Positions 1-13,200 of a stretch of 64,000 nt of DNA are shown here, piece after piece (the stretch's first letter is position 1; the number at the start of each line of letters is the position of its first letter). The notes under the pieces are model-generated. The model was not told where the DNA came from, did no database searches, and saw only the letters and a program-made list of their open reading frames with translations. Position numbers and translations under genes: made by a program. Origin of the DNA: Tubiluchus corallicola (Eukaryota > Priapulida > Priapulimorpha > Priapulimorphida > Tubiluchidae); NCBI GenBank assembly GCA_030141605.1, contig JAQGDQ010000189.1, positions 355,217 to 419,216 on the forward strand, given 5' to 3'.

Positions 1-339
1 GGGTGCTCAGAACAAGTAATTCTTGAGTACCCCACAGGTCATTTGCAGCTTGGCATCTTGTGTAAAACGATAAAGAATGTAAGATTTTTAAAAAATTATG
101 TAATGTAATATGTGTTATGTTAGTTTTTTAATGTCAAATGTATAAATAGTGTAAATGTAATGAGTGAAATTTATGTAATGTTTCTGTTAATTATGTCATG
201 TCAAATGTATATATAGTGTAAAATATGTCATGTAAAATTTAATGTAGTAATGTTTTCTAAAAATATTTTAATATGGTGTTTGTAAATATGCTCATTTATT
301 GTATATAATTAGACCTTAGTTTTGCACTTTAGTTTTTTT

Positions 340-462
340 AGTATGCACTGGACGCATTTGTCTTGAACAATGTTGTTATCTTAATATTGCGCTGAGGCTT
401 ATTCAATTTTATTATAATGAGTGAATTTTAATGACAAATAAAGAATTAATAATAATAAAAAT
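340..462 (+). mobile_element. LINE 3' tail remnant
   Basis: Shares gacgcatttgt and the terminal aatgacaaataaagaatt word, ending in an AAT microsatellite, with the LINE end at 5160-5275. Bases 1-339 upstream are AT-rich and probably belong to the same degenerate element. Confidence 0.45.
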
Positions 463-3462
463 AAAAATTAGACGAAAATGTTTAAATTGATCTTCAATTT
501 TCGCAACCTTTTTCAAGTACTTCAAGAATTTTAGAAGATAATGCAATTACGTCATGCATCTTACATTGAGAAAGTCTCTAACAGCCTATGAGTGATGAGG
601 AGGAACTGCATGTCCCAAACAACACAGTACTTTTCGGCACTATGTCACGGAGCTTCTAAGTATTTTTTGCTCTCAAAGTGTGCGAGTTTTTAATTTATTA
701 GTCTGAAGGTTTTTTGCATCAAAAGGATGATCACAAAAAGGATATGATTAGTATTTTGTCGATCTTCGCTATAGTTCCTCGCTAAAGGTAAATAAAAGCA
801 AAGAACGAATGATTAAAACATCATGATGCAATTACTTATTTACAACAATTGTACAATGTTAGATGACATGTCGAAAAAAGATAATAAATGTGTTAGACGC
901 CATATTGAGTTACATTCATAATTGTTAGTACTAATTTCTCCATTTATCTATGCACAGTTTCGTATTACATAAGTACACTCTAAAACATGTTAGAAATTGT
1001 TATATCCTGGGAAAAACCTGTTCCAACCATTTCACTCGCCAGACAGGTTTTTCCCAAGGATCAACTTCCTGTCTACACACTTATATTACCATGTGCATTT
1101 AGATAATCACGTAGTTAATGAGGCGAAGAAAGCACTGATTCACTTGGCTTTAAAGGTATTCATTACAATTGACGTCTAACATAATGTCAATCATTTTCGT
1201 TGACTGCCCAATCAGCGTGCAAGTTATTTCACGCACCCCTGCAGCAGCTACGTTCGTGACATTTAGCTACAGCTCCGTCTAACACTGTTATGAAAAATCC
1301 TCAATTTTTCATTAGTTAGCGGGAGAAATATTGGCCTGGTTCTAAATTTTATTATTGTCAATTGAAATTGTAAGTGAATTGGTGGAAATATATAGTCTAG
1401 TTTCATTTACAGGAAGAAATGCACAACGCTTACGTCTATGAATTGCTAACCATTTTGCAATGAAGAAAATACGCAGTTTAGTTTAGCTTATGGTTTTGCG
1501 TGTTTAGATAAAAAACAACTATTTGATTAACTTTAAATGAGGACAAAACAAAATGTTTTCTTTTCTGATCAGTTTTTATGAGATTTTCACAGTCAAAATT
1601 AATTCAAATGTGTCAAAACTTATATTATACATCAATGTAATATTAGCTATTTTACGCTATTTTTCTGGTTATAATCAAGGTTAAAAGATACCATTGGGGC
1701 TTATGTAACTCGGGCATTCAATATAAGGGTTGTCTATGCAATGGAACAATCAAATTTATTTCATTTCCGTAGCTTGACAAACGGAAAAATACAAAAACTT
1801 AATAAAACTTGCAGACGAGCACGTGATCAATTAAATGTAGAAAAATACATCGCAGGCTTGATGTTCGTATGTTTAAAAGACAAGCGAGACTTAATATTTT
1901 TGTTGCTCATTTACTGTAAAGCAAGGCCAACTGGCTTAGTTTCTTTATTATACTTATGTCTCTGTATTTTGTTATGCTATGAAACTTCGTCTCTACATTC
2001 TGTTTAAATTGAACAGTCATTTTTTTGGCTACTTGAAGTGTTACTTTCGTGTTAAAATCGCTGCTGCTCTGAAAATTTGTGTTTATGTAAAAGAGCAATC
2101 AGTTAATCTGCTGAGTAGACATTAGTTGTGACTGTTATGTTGTTTAGTTTAGTTTAGTTTAGCTTAGTTTAGCTTAGACAGTTGTTGTACTGTGTGAGCT
2201 GTTTTCCCGAATGCTGCTGAGTTTGCTTACGATGCAGCGCAGGCGGAGCGATAGACCAATATGTTTGACATCAATTAAGCTAAAGAGGTTTACGTTTCTA
2301 CTATACATGAAATACTTCTTAACTAGCTTTAAGTAAAATGATATAAAATGACTGTCCAAACGGAAACATGTTTCCGGAACTGAACTTTTTTGAAAAACCA
2401 CATTGTTAATAGTGAGAGAACACCATGGTTCAGTTGGTGACTGAATGACCTCATATAACAGGCTGATTTTGCACCCAATTTTTAACATAACTATCATCAC
2501 CATAGCAACGAAGTTTCAGTCTAAAAATAACTAAAAAGAATTGCCAAAGGCCACTTTTGGATCATGTAAGAGCTTCCGGAAATATAAGAAAAATTTTAAA
2601 GGAAAATTAGAAATGAAAGTGTACAGAGACTTTTGAGAGCCTAGTGCATTTTTTCATTTTTGAAAAATCTGAAACTCTCAGTAGGGGCGTTTACGACACC
2701 CTAGGCTGATAGTTCTGCCCCGCCCATCTCTATTGTGAATTTATTGTTGTTTATGTAATCAGCATATTAAACAATTACTTGTGGTACATTAGAAACACCA
2801 CCAACCTAGTTTCTACGTGTCATAATTAATTACATAAATTTCCATAGTACTTATGTTCAAGCACGCAGCGTAACTGCTTGTTGTGTAATACCTTGCATCT
2901 GTTCATTATGTGGCACTTATAATAAAGCTGCGCTCAGTAAATGCCTGTGGTGTGTTATAAAATGCGCCCTTCACAAGAATATGAATGTGAAGTACACACA
3001 TCTTCCGAGGAAAATAAGAATTTTTTTCTAAAATGTGATCCCCTCAAACTTTGGCACCCTAGGGTATAGCCTAGTTACCCTATTGGTTAATACACCCCAA
3101 ACTCTCAATGGACTTTATAAACACAAATAGGGAATCCTACCAATAAGTATATCGTGCCTAGGCAGTATTATTAATAACAACCTCATCTCTTTAATAACCA
3201 GGAGAATGTTGAATTATTCATTAGGCACAAGCCTCGGTGAGGCTGTTAATGATTTGGTCAGCAAAGCGTGAAGGTTAAAGTTACTATGGCACACGATTGC
3301 AATAAAGATAAGTACAATATATTGAAGCATAGCAAACATAACAGCGGGAAGATATAATGTATCTTTATAACACTTAAATATTTGTATGTTTTTATCAAAA
3401 ATTATTAGCAACATCATAACCATTCAGTATTATTAACTATTATTATATACTTAACGTATATA
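463..3462. other. No gene seen
   Basis: AT-rich unique-looking sequence. Open frames (for example 1741-2007) have no recognisable family or splice context. There is a short (TTTAG) tract near 2143-2175. Confidence 0.4.
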
Positions 3463-4028
3463 TTAAAGGAAGACGGAATGATTTTTCATATACTACCCCA
3501 TTTTCAAGTACAATAAAAAAGTATACATCTTAAGACAATTAATTCTGCAAAAGCATTTCTGATAATCAAATAATAGGTTAGAAACTTAATTAATGGCGGG
3601 CGAGCTCAACTATTCATGACATCATAAACTAACATAATTTTTAACAGCAAAAACATTCCATAAGTGTATTAACGTTTTTGCGAAAGTGAAAATTAAAGCA
3701 CAGTGCTACTGTAAGATACTCAGTGTGTTGTATTAAAAGTAGGCAAGTTTTAAGATAAAAATACAAATTTCAAATTTACCGCTGTGCTCAACGTGAGCTG
3801 TCGAACGTGTGCAGTTCGTCACAAACTAACAAATCTGAACTCAGAGGAAAAACACCTGTTTTTGTGCAATCCGTTTCCCGTCTAACTAGCGAACGGCGAA
3901 ATGCGAACAGTGAAGAACTAGTTACGCGAACGTGAAATTGTATTTGTGTGGTAATAATTCTTTCAAGTGAGTCATTTTTGAAAAAATAGGATGTTTCCTT
4001 TCAACATTTTAAAAAGCAGATTGTTTAG
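3463..4028 (+). mobile_element. TTAA-flanked MITE family A, copy 1
   Basis: Starts TTAAAGGAAGACGGAATGAT and carries the family words ctaccccattttcaag, gaagaactagttacgcgaac and gtggtaataattctttcaag. The 3' end decays near 4028. Confidence 0.8.
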
Positions 4029-4799
4029 CCGTTTCTGTAAATACGTTAATTTTGTAAATAACCCCGAGTTTCAAAGTTTTGTTAATTTCCAGTAATCTTA
4101 TAATATTGTAGCTCATTTTTTTCGTAATATTAGCTGTAGATGGCGCTATTGCCAACATTCAGTCGATCACATACGTTGCATATGATTGACTAGTATACTG
4201 CCTGCTGTATGCAGTTTACATTTTTATGTACAATATACTTTTACTTTGGGTATACGTACGTTCTAAATGTGCAAATAACGATTTTATCCATCTATTTCTA
4301 TCTATAGTATACTATCTACTAGTCTACTATCACTATTACCACAATATTTATCACTATCACTACTAATCTACTATCACCTAATATACTATCTATAGTATCT
4401 ATCTATCTCTATCTGTTGTAAGCAACTGTATGAGCAAACTATATTTTCTATTTTAAATTTATTTGTTTAAAAGTATATGGCATAATATAAAAAAATAAAA
4501 TACTTAGCTATACAAAAATTTACGATAGAAACTAAGAAAATATTTACATCATCAAAATTAATGACAAAACGTTTTCAATCATCTGTGCCCTGCTGTACAA
4601 TTAGTGTACAAGCGATAAAATTCATTGCTGATATAACGAATTTCAAAATGAAGCAGCCCGGAAGAAAGTAACGCGTGTAAATAAATGTAAATAAAACCAT
4701 GAAATGCGTATACACATTTCCTCGCCACCTGAGACACGTGAAAGAGTAATCATTGACAAACATCGTGCAAGCTTATTTTAGTTTCATCAAAATAGCCAA

Positions 4800-5269
4800 A
4801 CAGAGTACCAAGGCTTTCATTATCGGTTAATTATGGTTTTTACAGTCAAAAGTATTACCGAAAATTACTACGGAACGAACTCTGTAATCAAGCAAGCACT
4901 TCTACTTTGGAATTCTCTACCATTACAGGTTAAACAAATCAAGTCCCTATCAGCATTTAAAATAAAATTAAAATCACTAATATTAACCAGATATGAAATA
5001 CCATCACACCAGTACCACAACATACACACTAACTCAGAATTCATAGATCCACGGCCATATTAATTAAATCATAGTTTTTCCATTTTTTGTGCATAGTTGT
5101 AAATATGTTTGATTTTATTCGTCGTTACTTTCCATTACTGCACAGTAGTTTAGATTGCACTGACGCATTTGTGTTTAGCAGTGTAAGTTTTTATTAACTA
5201 ACACTGATTGATCATCTCTGTAAAGTTTTTATCAGTGATTATCAATGTATTTTAATGGCAAATAAAGAT

Positions 5270-5278
<9 letters not shown>
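4800..5278 (+). mobile_element. LINE 3' fragment (reverse-transcriptase C-terminal end)
   Basis: The frame from 4833 encodes IKQALLLWNSLPLQVKQIKS followed by LSAFKIKLKSLI. The words LWNSLP..VK and LSAFK.KLK are hallmarks of the C-terminus of non-LTR retrotransposon ORF2. It ends with an aatggcaaataaagattatt tail followed by (TA)n. A 5'-truncated dead copy. Confidence 0.75.
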
Positions 5279-5307
<29 letters not shown>

Positions 5308-5310
<3 letters not shown>

Positions 5311-5799
5311 TTGCTTGGTTGGCATCCTTCTGTCTCGGAAGACAATGGAGTGTGCGCCAAGAGAATCAGTTATTGATCACATTGATGGAGCTGCAGTGTC
5401 GACTGTGGCTGAGCAGTGCGATCCTTGAACGTCTCCAGGGCTGTATGGAGATTCAGACTACAGGAACCCCCTCTCTTCCTCCCTGGTGTAGTTCAAAGGA
5501 AAGCGGAGCGACACGTTTGGCACCAGGTTGGCCGCAGGAGCTGCCGGAGTCAGTGAGCATGCTGCACTGGTCCGCCTTCGGGGCTCCACTCCTGATTTGG
5601 AAGGTTTACTCCTCTACACATGGCCGTTGGGTCACTTGACCTCCTCCGCCCTCTAGCCGTTGGCTGCTTGTGCAGCTCCTCCGCCTAGTGTCTAGATACA
5701 GTGTGGGCATCCCGCAAGCCTACAGCACCTGGTATTCCTAGGCGGTCACCCATTCAAGTACTAACCAGGCTCTACGTTGTTTAACTTCGGTGATCAGAC
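5308..5799 (-). mobile_element. 5S rRNA-derived SINE (SINE3-like) copy
   Basis: Read on the minus strand, 5799 to 5716 matches the 3' two thirds of 5S rRNA: GTCTGATCACCGAAGTTAAA, then CCTGGTTAGTACTTGAATGG, GTGACCGCCTAGGAATACCA and GGTGCTGTAGGCTT. The box C region (TGAATGGGTGACCGCC) is well kept, while box A is degenerate. The first ~36 nt of 5S are missing. A roughly 400-bp non-5S body follows, and the copy ends in a (TA)n tail at 5270-5307. This 5S head, body and simple tail order is that of SINE3 elements. Confidence 0.7.
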
Positions 5800-6757
5800 T
5801 ATATATATATATATAGTTATAATAGATGAAAGGAAAAAAGTGGGCATAATAATCAAATAAGCGTGAACAAGGCTAAAATAGCACTATTCTTAATACAAAA
5901 TGCAAAAAAATGCAGGCTGTAATTTAATCACTAAACAAAGATGTCTGCAAACATGCCCCACTGTAGATAAAACGCATTTAAGCTTGTTCACTTCAGTCCA
6001 TTCCATTCCACGGCCAACCACCCGTTACTACATCCGCCCCTAGTGATTTTTAACAAGAAACAGCCAAAGCACCGCCCTGTTTTGCCTTTCGCAGTTCTTG
6101 TTTACACAAAACCTAAACAATTACGCGTTTCGTAAACAACAATTTTCCCTTAAGAACTCTACACCACATAACCTAGTAATGTTTGTCCCAGACTGTCCCC
6201 TGTAGCTAAAGGCCCCGCCCACACGGTTTTCTATGCCATTATAAATTACACTGATCGCGGTCGGGGGTGTGCATCCTGCAAAATGAACAGCAAGCCTGTA
6301 ACTCACTGCTATACAAAAAAATCGTTTGTCAGACGACAGCAGACGAAATAAAAATGTGAATTAAATCCGAGTCAAACGGGAGTCGAGTTTTTCTATAGGA
6401 CATTCTTGTGCAGAAAGAGAGAGCACAATCTTGTCAATTTGTAAGCATGGTTGCGCCTCATTTGCCCTGCCATAATTTACGACACCCCAGGGCAGGCAGG
6501 TCCCAAAGGTACGAGAAAAAACTGCTCGCTTGGTATGCTTCGAACACTAGGTGTTTGTTTTGATTGTAAATGATAGTTCTGACGCAAGCTGACAGGACAC
6601 AACATGCGCGGGAGAAAAACAAGAATTTTTTCTGACTTTGTTGGTCGCGCCGGTTTATAATAGTTCTTTGATCTTTGGTAATTCCAGAAGATTCCCTAGA
6701 CATCTGCCATACTTATGGAATCCAACAGTTCACAGTAACGCGTAATGCAAAGCTGAT
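5800..6757. other. No gene seen
   Basis: Begins with a short (TA)n tract, then unique-looking sequence. Contains a weak minus-strand terminal-exon candidate at 6239-6275 (see rejected items). Confidence 0.35.
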
Positions 6758-7262
6758 TTAAAGGACGAGAAAAGGGGCACCAGAAGTAGGATTCAGAAAA
6801 ATCACCTTAAAAAATTATATTACTTTATAGCAATTTATGCATATATCGTGTTCGCACTGAAAGGAATTTTCGTTTGTTTTCATTTTAAATCTCCCGCAAT
6901 ACTGTTCCGTAGTCGCCATTACATGACGTCATGCACCAAACGTAAATCAAGGGAAGAAAAGGCATGGTTAAATTATGTCTCAAAAGACTTTCCGTGCAAA
7001 TCTATATTACTTAGATTTTCGCTTACCTGCTAGAAAGACTTATGTAACTAGAAAAGAAAATTATTAATTATTTAAATGTTTTCACCAAATGGTAAAATAT
7101 CGCTGACTCACCCTACAGGGTGCATCACTCACTAACCAAAAAACATATTTTCAATCTTATTGACAAGATGCAGTAATTTTAAATTTTTTTTAGTTAGTGA
7201 CTTGTGCGCTACGAATGCTCTGATTATTTTTTCAAACTTTACAATGTTACCTAAACTTGTTA
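6758..7262 (-). mobile_element. TTAA MITE family B, copy 1 (truncated)
   Basis: Begins TTAAAGGACGAGAAAAGGGG. Shares atttaaatctcccgcaata, acttatgtaactagaaaaga and gctctgattattttttcaaa with the copies at 29942 and 57305. It ends inside the family sequence next to the CAG/CAA tract. Confidence 0.75.
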
Positions 7263-7334
7263 TCCTGTGAAGTTTCACGGCGATCAAATTAAATCCATTA
7301 CGAATCACGGAGCCTTAGGCTTTCGTCCACCTCC

Positions 7335-7356
7335 CGAACAACAACAGCAACACCAC

Positions 7357-7397
<41 letters not shown>

Positions 7398-7398
7398 G

Positions 7399-7432
<34 letters not shown>

Positions 7433-7556
7433 CAGCAACAGCAACAGTAGCGGCAGCAGCAACAACAGCAACAGCAGCAGTAGCAACAGAAGCAGTGACT
7501 GGAATGGCGTCGGCGACGACGACGACGACAACAGCAACAACAACAACATCCAAATG
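7335..7556 (+). repeat. CAG/CAA (with ACA/GAC) trinucleotide tract
   Basis: Interrupted CAG/CAA repeat that reads as polyglutamine in one frame of an open 7267-7557 frame, then alanine/threonine. No exon context was found, so it is called a microsatellite. Confidence 0.8.
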
Positions 7557-7786
7557 AGTGCACATTTGGAACAAGTCAAAAAGTTCATAGGTGAGAGGCT
7601 CGACAGAAAAAACTGGAGTTATAAGTAGCTGTTATACAATCAGGAATATCCAATGCAAAATAATGCGAGAAGTACATGTAGAAAACCATAAGCAAATTGT
7701 GTGCCTATATGGACCAATGACGAAAAGTTATGAGAACATCTCACACTTGCGGCGAGACCGCAATCCGCTTAATTGAAAAAAATCTT

Positions 7787-8370
7787 TTAAAGGAAGATAC
7801 TACCCTCCATTTTCGTGTAAGATAAAAAAATGTACATTTTAACACAATCAGTTCTCCAAAAGCGTTTCTGGTAATTACGTCATAGCTTAAAAACTAAATT
7901 TACTTAGACAAGCCCAACTATTGATGACATCACAAATTAACATAATTTGCAACAGCAAAAATATTCCACAAGAGTGTTACACGTGTCTGTGAAAGCGAAA
8001 ATTGAAGTACTGTGCTACTGTGAGATATTCAGTGTTTTGTACTAAAACTAGGCAAATTTTAAAATAAAAAGTCAAATTTAAAATTTACCGCTGTGCTCAC
8101 ACATAGGCTGTCGAACGTGTGCAGTACATCACAAATGAACACATCTGATCTGCGTTCTCGAAATGCGGGCGCTAGTACCCGTCTAACTAGCGAATGGCGA
8201 AACGCACGTAACAGTGAAAAACTAGTGGCGCGAACGTGAAATTGTATTTGTGTGGTAATAATTCATTCAACGTAAGTCATTTTTGAAAAAAATAGGACGT
8301 TTTCATTCAATATTTTAAAGAGTAGATTGTTTTGATCTACGGTTTAAGATTGGGTCCAGTTTTGCTTTAA
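7787..8370 (+). mobile_element. TTAA-flanked MITE family A, copy 2
   Basis: Full-length 584-bp copy, TTAAAGGAAGATACTACC at the left and CCAGTTTTGCTTTAA at the right. The ends are inverted repeats of about 12 bp (TTAAAGSAARAC) flanked by TTAA, as expected for piggyBac- or Kolobok-type non-autonomous elements. No coding capacity. Confidence 0.82.
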
Positions 8371-8389
8371 GTATGAAATAGCAGACAAA

Positions 8390-8938
8390 GGTATCTTAGC
8401 CAAGTTCAGATTCAAAATTGCTAAAAATATAGGCATCATTACTCACATCAAACACAGTCTTTCGAAAGAACACTTACTAATCTTGTATACTAGTCTGGTT
8501 TTACCTTATCTCAATTACTGCAGCATAATTTGGGGCCCCACATATCCATCTCATCTAAACTGAAATGCTTAATAACGTTGCAACGAAAACTTTTAACAAA
8601 TAATAGTCTTTCCATCTTTTACATCATCTCATATATGAGCTTCATTCATTACACCATTCCATTTTAAGCACTAATGTTTTTTATCACACGATTCACTTTA
8701 AATTTTCAGATTATTTCCATTACTTTTTTTTCTTTCACAGTGTGGGACAATCTAACAAGCCCTGCTTTTTGATTGCCCGCAACACATTTACCTTCGTATA
8801 TAGGTGAACAGTGTTTGAGGCTTTTTCCTGTGCGGTATTTCTTATTTGTATTACGTTCATTGTAGGCCCTTTCACTAGATATTGTACATGAAACTATTGT
8901 AAATGTGTAATGTGAAATAAATGACTTATAACGTTCAG
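8390..8938 (+). mobile_element. LINE ORF2 C-terminal fragment and 3' tail
   Basis: The frame at 8413-8562 encodes KIAKNIGIITHIKHSLSKEH and LYTSLVLPYLNYCSIIWGPT, the thumb region typical of non-LTR reverse transcriptases (SL.LPYLNY...WG). Frameshifts follow, then a 3' tail ending near gtgaaataaatgacttataa. Dead copy. Confidence 0.8.
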
Positions 8939-9476
8939 ATGTAAAATCAGTCTTTCACTCAAAGAAAGAGGGACTAAGAAGCGTCCATAAAAAGAGACAA
9001 ATGTGCCCTATTGCTAACCGGAAACAGAATGGAGCTTAAAGAGAAGCTTTCCCCTGCAGAACGACAAGCAAAGAAAGGCTCGACAAGCCAATATTCTCTT
9101 TGTAGCAGAACTTCACACGCTTGGGGGCCTGGAGTGACTTATGACCCCCCTGCTTTGTGAGCTGTATTTGACTTGTGACAAAACGAAAACTCGATGCATT
9201 TATTCATCAGGCGTCATGATTGATGATGACTTACATTAAACTTGGAAAACTCCTTCTAGCCCGGGTCATACGTGGGAAAGCCAGATGGCCCATGCAGGGA
9301 TACAAAGGATACTGATGCCAAATTGTAGTAAAAACCTGACATGATTTTGAGTCGAGTCGTAGAGGTGAAAAACACAAGAACATGCTTGTCCTATGACAGC
9401 AGAGAAATACAGACGTCTGATTAGCAATCGTAGCGAGAAGTGTAGAAGAAATAGTAAATAGTATGGCTGTTGTCAC
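8939..9476. other. No gene seen
   Basis: Unique-looking sequence. A minus-strand open stretch at 9234-9335 has plausible splice sites but the wrong phase for the SAMD5-like gene. Confidence 0.35.
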
Positions 9477-9890
<414 letters not shown>

Positions 9891-10100
9891 GTGCGTGTCT
9901 CACTTATTACTCTCTTTACCAGATAAACTTCAACAAATGATAAAATATACAAAAAATGTACAGATAAACGTTGCATAACTTGGAACATTTCTCAAGGTCG
10001 TTGTTTACTAAATCATCTAACATTGATAAATTATCTTTTGTTGTTTAAATAAACAAAACCAATGCAGAAAGAAAGAGGATTTTAACCCTTTCACACTTAC

Positions 10101-10273
10101 TTCTGTTTATCTGCAGTTCCATAGATGGCTTCATAATTGCCGTAGTAAGCAGGTATCGTACGAACAGGTGGTCGAGCATACAATGATTCTGCGCATGCGT
10201 CAGACTTCTGGACAAAGCTGCCGCTACTGTCCTTGCTGGCCCTTCTTGAATTTTGGCAAAGGTCGCCACTGGC
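10101..10273 (-). CDS. SAMD5: SAMD5-like exon 3 (probable)
   Basis: A 173-bp open stretch between a ttttgtttggcag acceptor and a perfect GTAAGT donor, entering in phase 0 as required and leaving with two bases of a codon. Encodes 57 residues, A/S/K-rich at first ([20 protein letters not shown]) and then [20 protein letters not shown] recognise no domain in it. Support rests on the strong splice sites, phase match and position after exon 2. Confidence 0.5.
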
Positions 10274-13200
10274 CTGCCAAACAAAAATTCTTTAAATAAT
10301 CAAATTATTACAAAACGCAAAATGATTTATATTACAATGAATTGCGAATCACCAACACAGCTACTGATCAAACATGTGATGCTTAACTTTTGTCTACAAC
10401 TGTGATATTTCTGTATTAGATTCATTATACAAATTGTATGCAACAAACAAAATCGCTCTGACCAACCGCCCAACCAACCATCACATACAATTTGTATAAT
10501 CAGGACTATACAGTTAAGCACTCTGCCGACCTGAATACAGTTGGATGGTTGTACTGGGATTGAAGACTGCTTCACTATCAAAACTAATATTCAAAGATTT
10601 AGATGTTGAGACTGCAGAGAGATTTTTCTAACCACATTTGGAGTGGCCTGTACATTCGCACTCAAACAAATGAACAGCCAAAGTCAATATATTGGATGAA
10701 ATCGCCCACAGTGAGTACTGAACACAGCAATCACTCATCTATTGACTCATCAGCCTCAGTGTTGCTTAACTTCAGCGCTATGACTACTTTACTATTCACT
10801 CGACCCGAACATCCTTGTAGAGGACATACTGACACTCTCATTTCCGCATCCGCCTGCCGTAATTTTCCATTCAGTAAGAGTTTATTGCCAAACGTCACAT
10901 GAAGACGATGAGTTAATAATAAGAATTTTTTGATATTGTTCCTGAAAATCACTCACGGAAGATTTTTCCTGGAAGACGCGTCGCTGACGCAGCTCCTCCA
11001 GACAACGTATCACATTTTGAAAATAAGTTTTCAGTTCGTCAGCGTATCGAACAGCAAGTGCCTCCAGGAATTCACGGGATCCTTCCTGAAAAAAACGAAA
11101 ATGTTTATTTGTCGTTAATATTTAACGCATTTACCCAGTCACGTCGAATGTGGTCCGTTAGTGGTTAGTTATTGAATATGTGTTGGTCACTCAGTTAGTC
11201 ATGCTGTCAGTACACCAGCTATTTACAAAAAAAACAAAATGAGTGAGTTGTTTTGTCTTCAGACAGTCAGTTGCAGCCAGCAAACTATTTAACGACCTTC
11301 TAGTCACCTCGATTTGGCAGCCAATGGGCAGCTAGCTTGCGTGATAGTCGGCTAAGCAGAAAGGCAGCTTTACCACCACATCAGTGAAACTAATAAACAA
11401 ACTACAGCAATGATTCAGGAGCAAGCAACCGAGCAAACAACCAGTGAACCAACCAATGCATTACCAGCCAAGCAACCAAGCAAGTGAGAAAACAAGAAAC
11501 CTGTCAACCGAATCACACAGCTATCAAACAAGCAACAAAATAAGCAAACAACCAACTAACAAAGCAACCACCCAATCAACCAATCAGCCACCCAACCAAA
11601 GAGCAAACCAACCAAGTAACCACCAACCAACAAACCAGCCAGCCAGCCTGCCAGCCAACAAACCAACCAGCCGGCCAGCCATGCAACCATCCAGCAAACC
11701 AGCCAAGTAACCACCAACCAACCAACCAACCAGCCAGCCAGCCAACCATCCAGCAAACCAGCCAAGTAACCACCAACCAACCAACCAGCCAGCCTGCCAG
11801 CCAGCCAACCAACCATCCAGCAAACCAGCCAAGCCACCAACCAACCAACAAACTTACCAGCCAGTCAGCCAACCAACCAACAACCAACCAGCCGCCCAAT
11901 CAACCAACCAGTCAGCCAGCCAAGTAACCACTAACAAGCCAACCAACCAGCTACATTAAATCTATGTAATGTTAGCTGGCAGACTGAACGTAGTTTTCAT
12001 ACAATTAATTGAACACAAAAGACGAGGACACTGGTACATTGCTCTCATCTCCATTCATACAGCAGCAAGCTTTATCTCCATGACAATGATAGTCACGGCG
12101 TCTGTTGCCATGACAATAAACACTGTAGCTTCTCATAACAAATTTTTTAAATTCCTCTAGTGCTTTACAATAATGAATTGTGGAATTACAAATATCCATG
12201 GAGCCAGCAGGTAACTGCATGGCGCCTGTCTGTCTAAATAATCTTTACATAGCGTGCCAGAGCTTCCTGTAGTTTGATGGTGGAAGGGAAGGTAATCACA
12301 GCACGCAAAGCTTCTCTTTCTCGATGTGGCTACATCGTAATTATGTAATTTATAGTAAATATAGCAGAAATGTTTAGTTTTCTGATTAAAGACAAAAACA
12401 CGGGGAAACTTTTGGCTAATGTTTACAACCCCCCCCCCCCCACACACACACACACACGCGCGCAAGAAATTAGTTCGTGAAGCAGATTAGGTTTAGGGTT
12501 AGGATTAGAGTTGGGGTTTGGATTGGGGTTAGGGTTGAGGTTAGGGTTGGGGTTAGGATTAGGATTGGGGTTGGTGTTAAGGTTAGGGTCAGTTTTGGGG
12601 CTAGGATTGAAGTTGGGGTTGAAGTTTTATCACATTCAGTAGAATATAATGACATGTAATACATAGTGACATCAAAATTATTACGTCATACTGTCATAAA
12701 TGAATGTTTCATTCACTATCGTTATCATACAAGAATAATTGTACTGCAGTGGGCTAGAGAAGCAAAGGCTTGTATAAACAACCAACTACCATGTAAATCA
12801 CATACAAAAGAAATTGACGAGTGAACAAAAAAAAAGAACAGGGAGAACAGGTTATATCACACAGATACCTAGGCTATTTGAAGTTGTAAAAATTCCAAAA
12901 TTCCAATCTGGACACATTGACCCAAACATAAATAGCACTGTACCTAAGAACGTCCCAGGAAAGCCTAGGAGAGGCGATAGAAAAACAGCAGAAGTAGCGA
13001 AATCGAGCCAGGGAATGCCAACAAGAACAATGCAGGGAATGCCAACAAGAACAATGTAGGGAATGCCAACAAGAACAATGCAGGGAATGCCAACAAGAAC
13101 AATGCAGTGAATGCCAACATGAACAATGCTGTGAATGCCAACAAGAACAATGCAGTGAATGTCGACAAGAACAATGCAAGGAATGCCAACAAGAACAATG

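Noticed and set aside
1741-2503. Plus-strand 88-codon and minus-strand 109-codon ORFs
   Set aside because: Low-complexity AT-rich frames without domain or splice evidence.
6239-6275. Minus-strand candidate terminal exon of the SAMD5-like gene (MHTPDRDQCNL, stop)
   Set aside because: The acceptor is good and the phase fits exon 3, but the product is too short to test and no polyadenylation signal was seen nearby.
9234-9335. Minus-strand open stretch with AG and GTAAGT borders
   Set aside because: The open frame needs phase 0 input, while exon 3 leaves two bases. The compatible frame stops after 22 codons.
11444-11899. W/G/L-rich ORFs
   Set aside because: Translation of a CCAA/CCAG tetranucleotide tract.
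12249-12329. Minus-strand 27-codon stretch [11 protein letters not shown]...LARY between AG and GTAAAG
   Set aside because: The acceptor has no pyrimidine tract, and joining exon 1 directly to 11085 already gives a gap-free family alignment.
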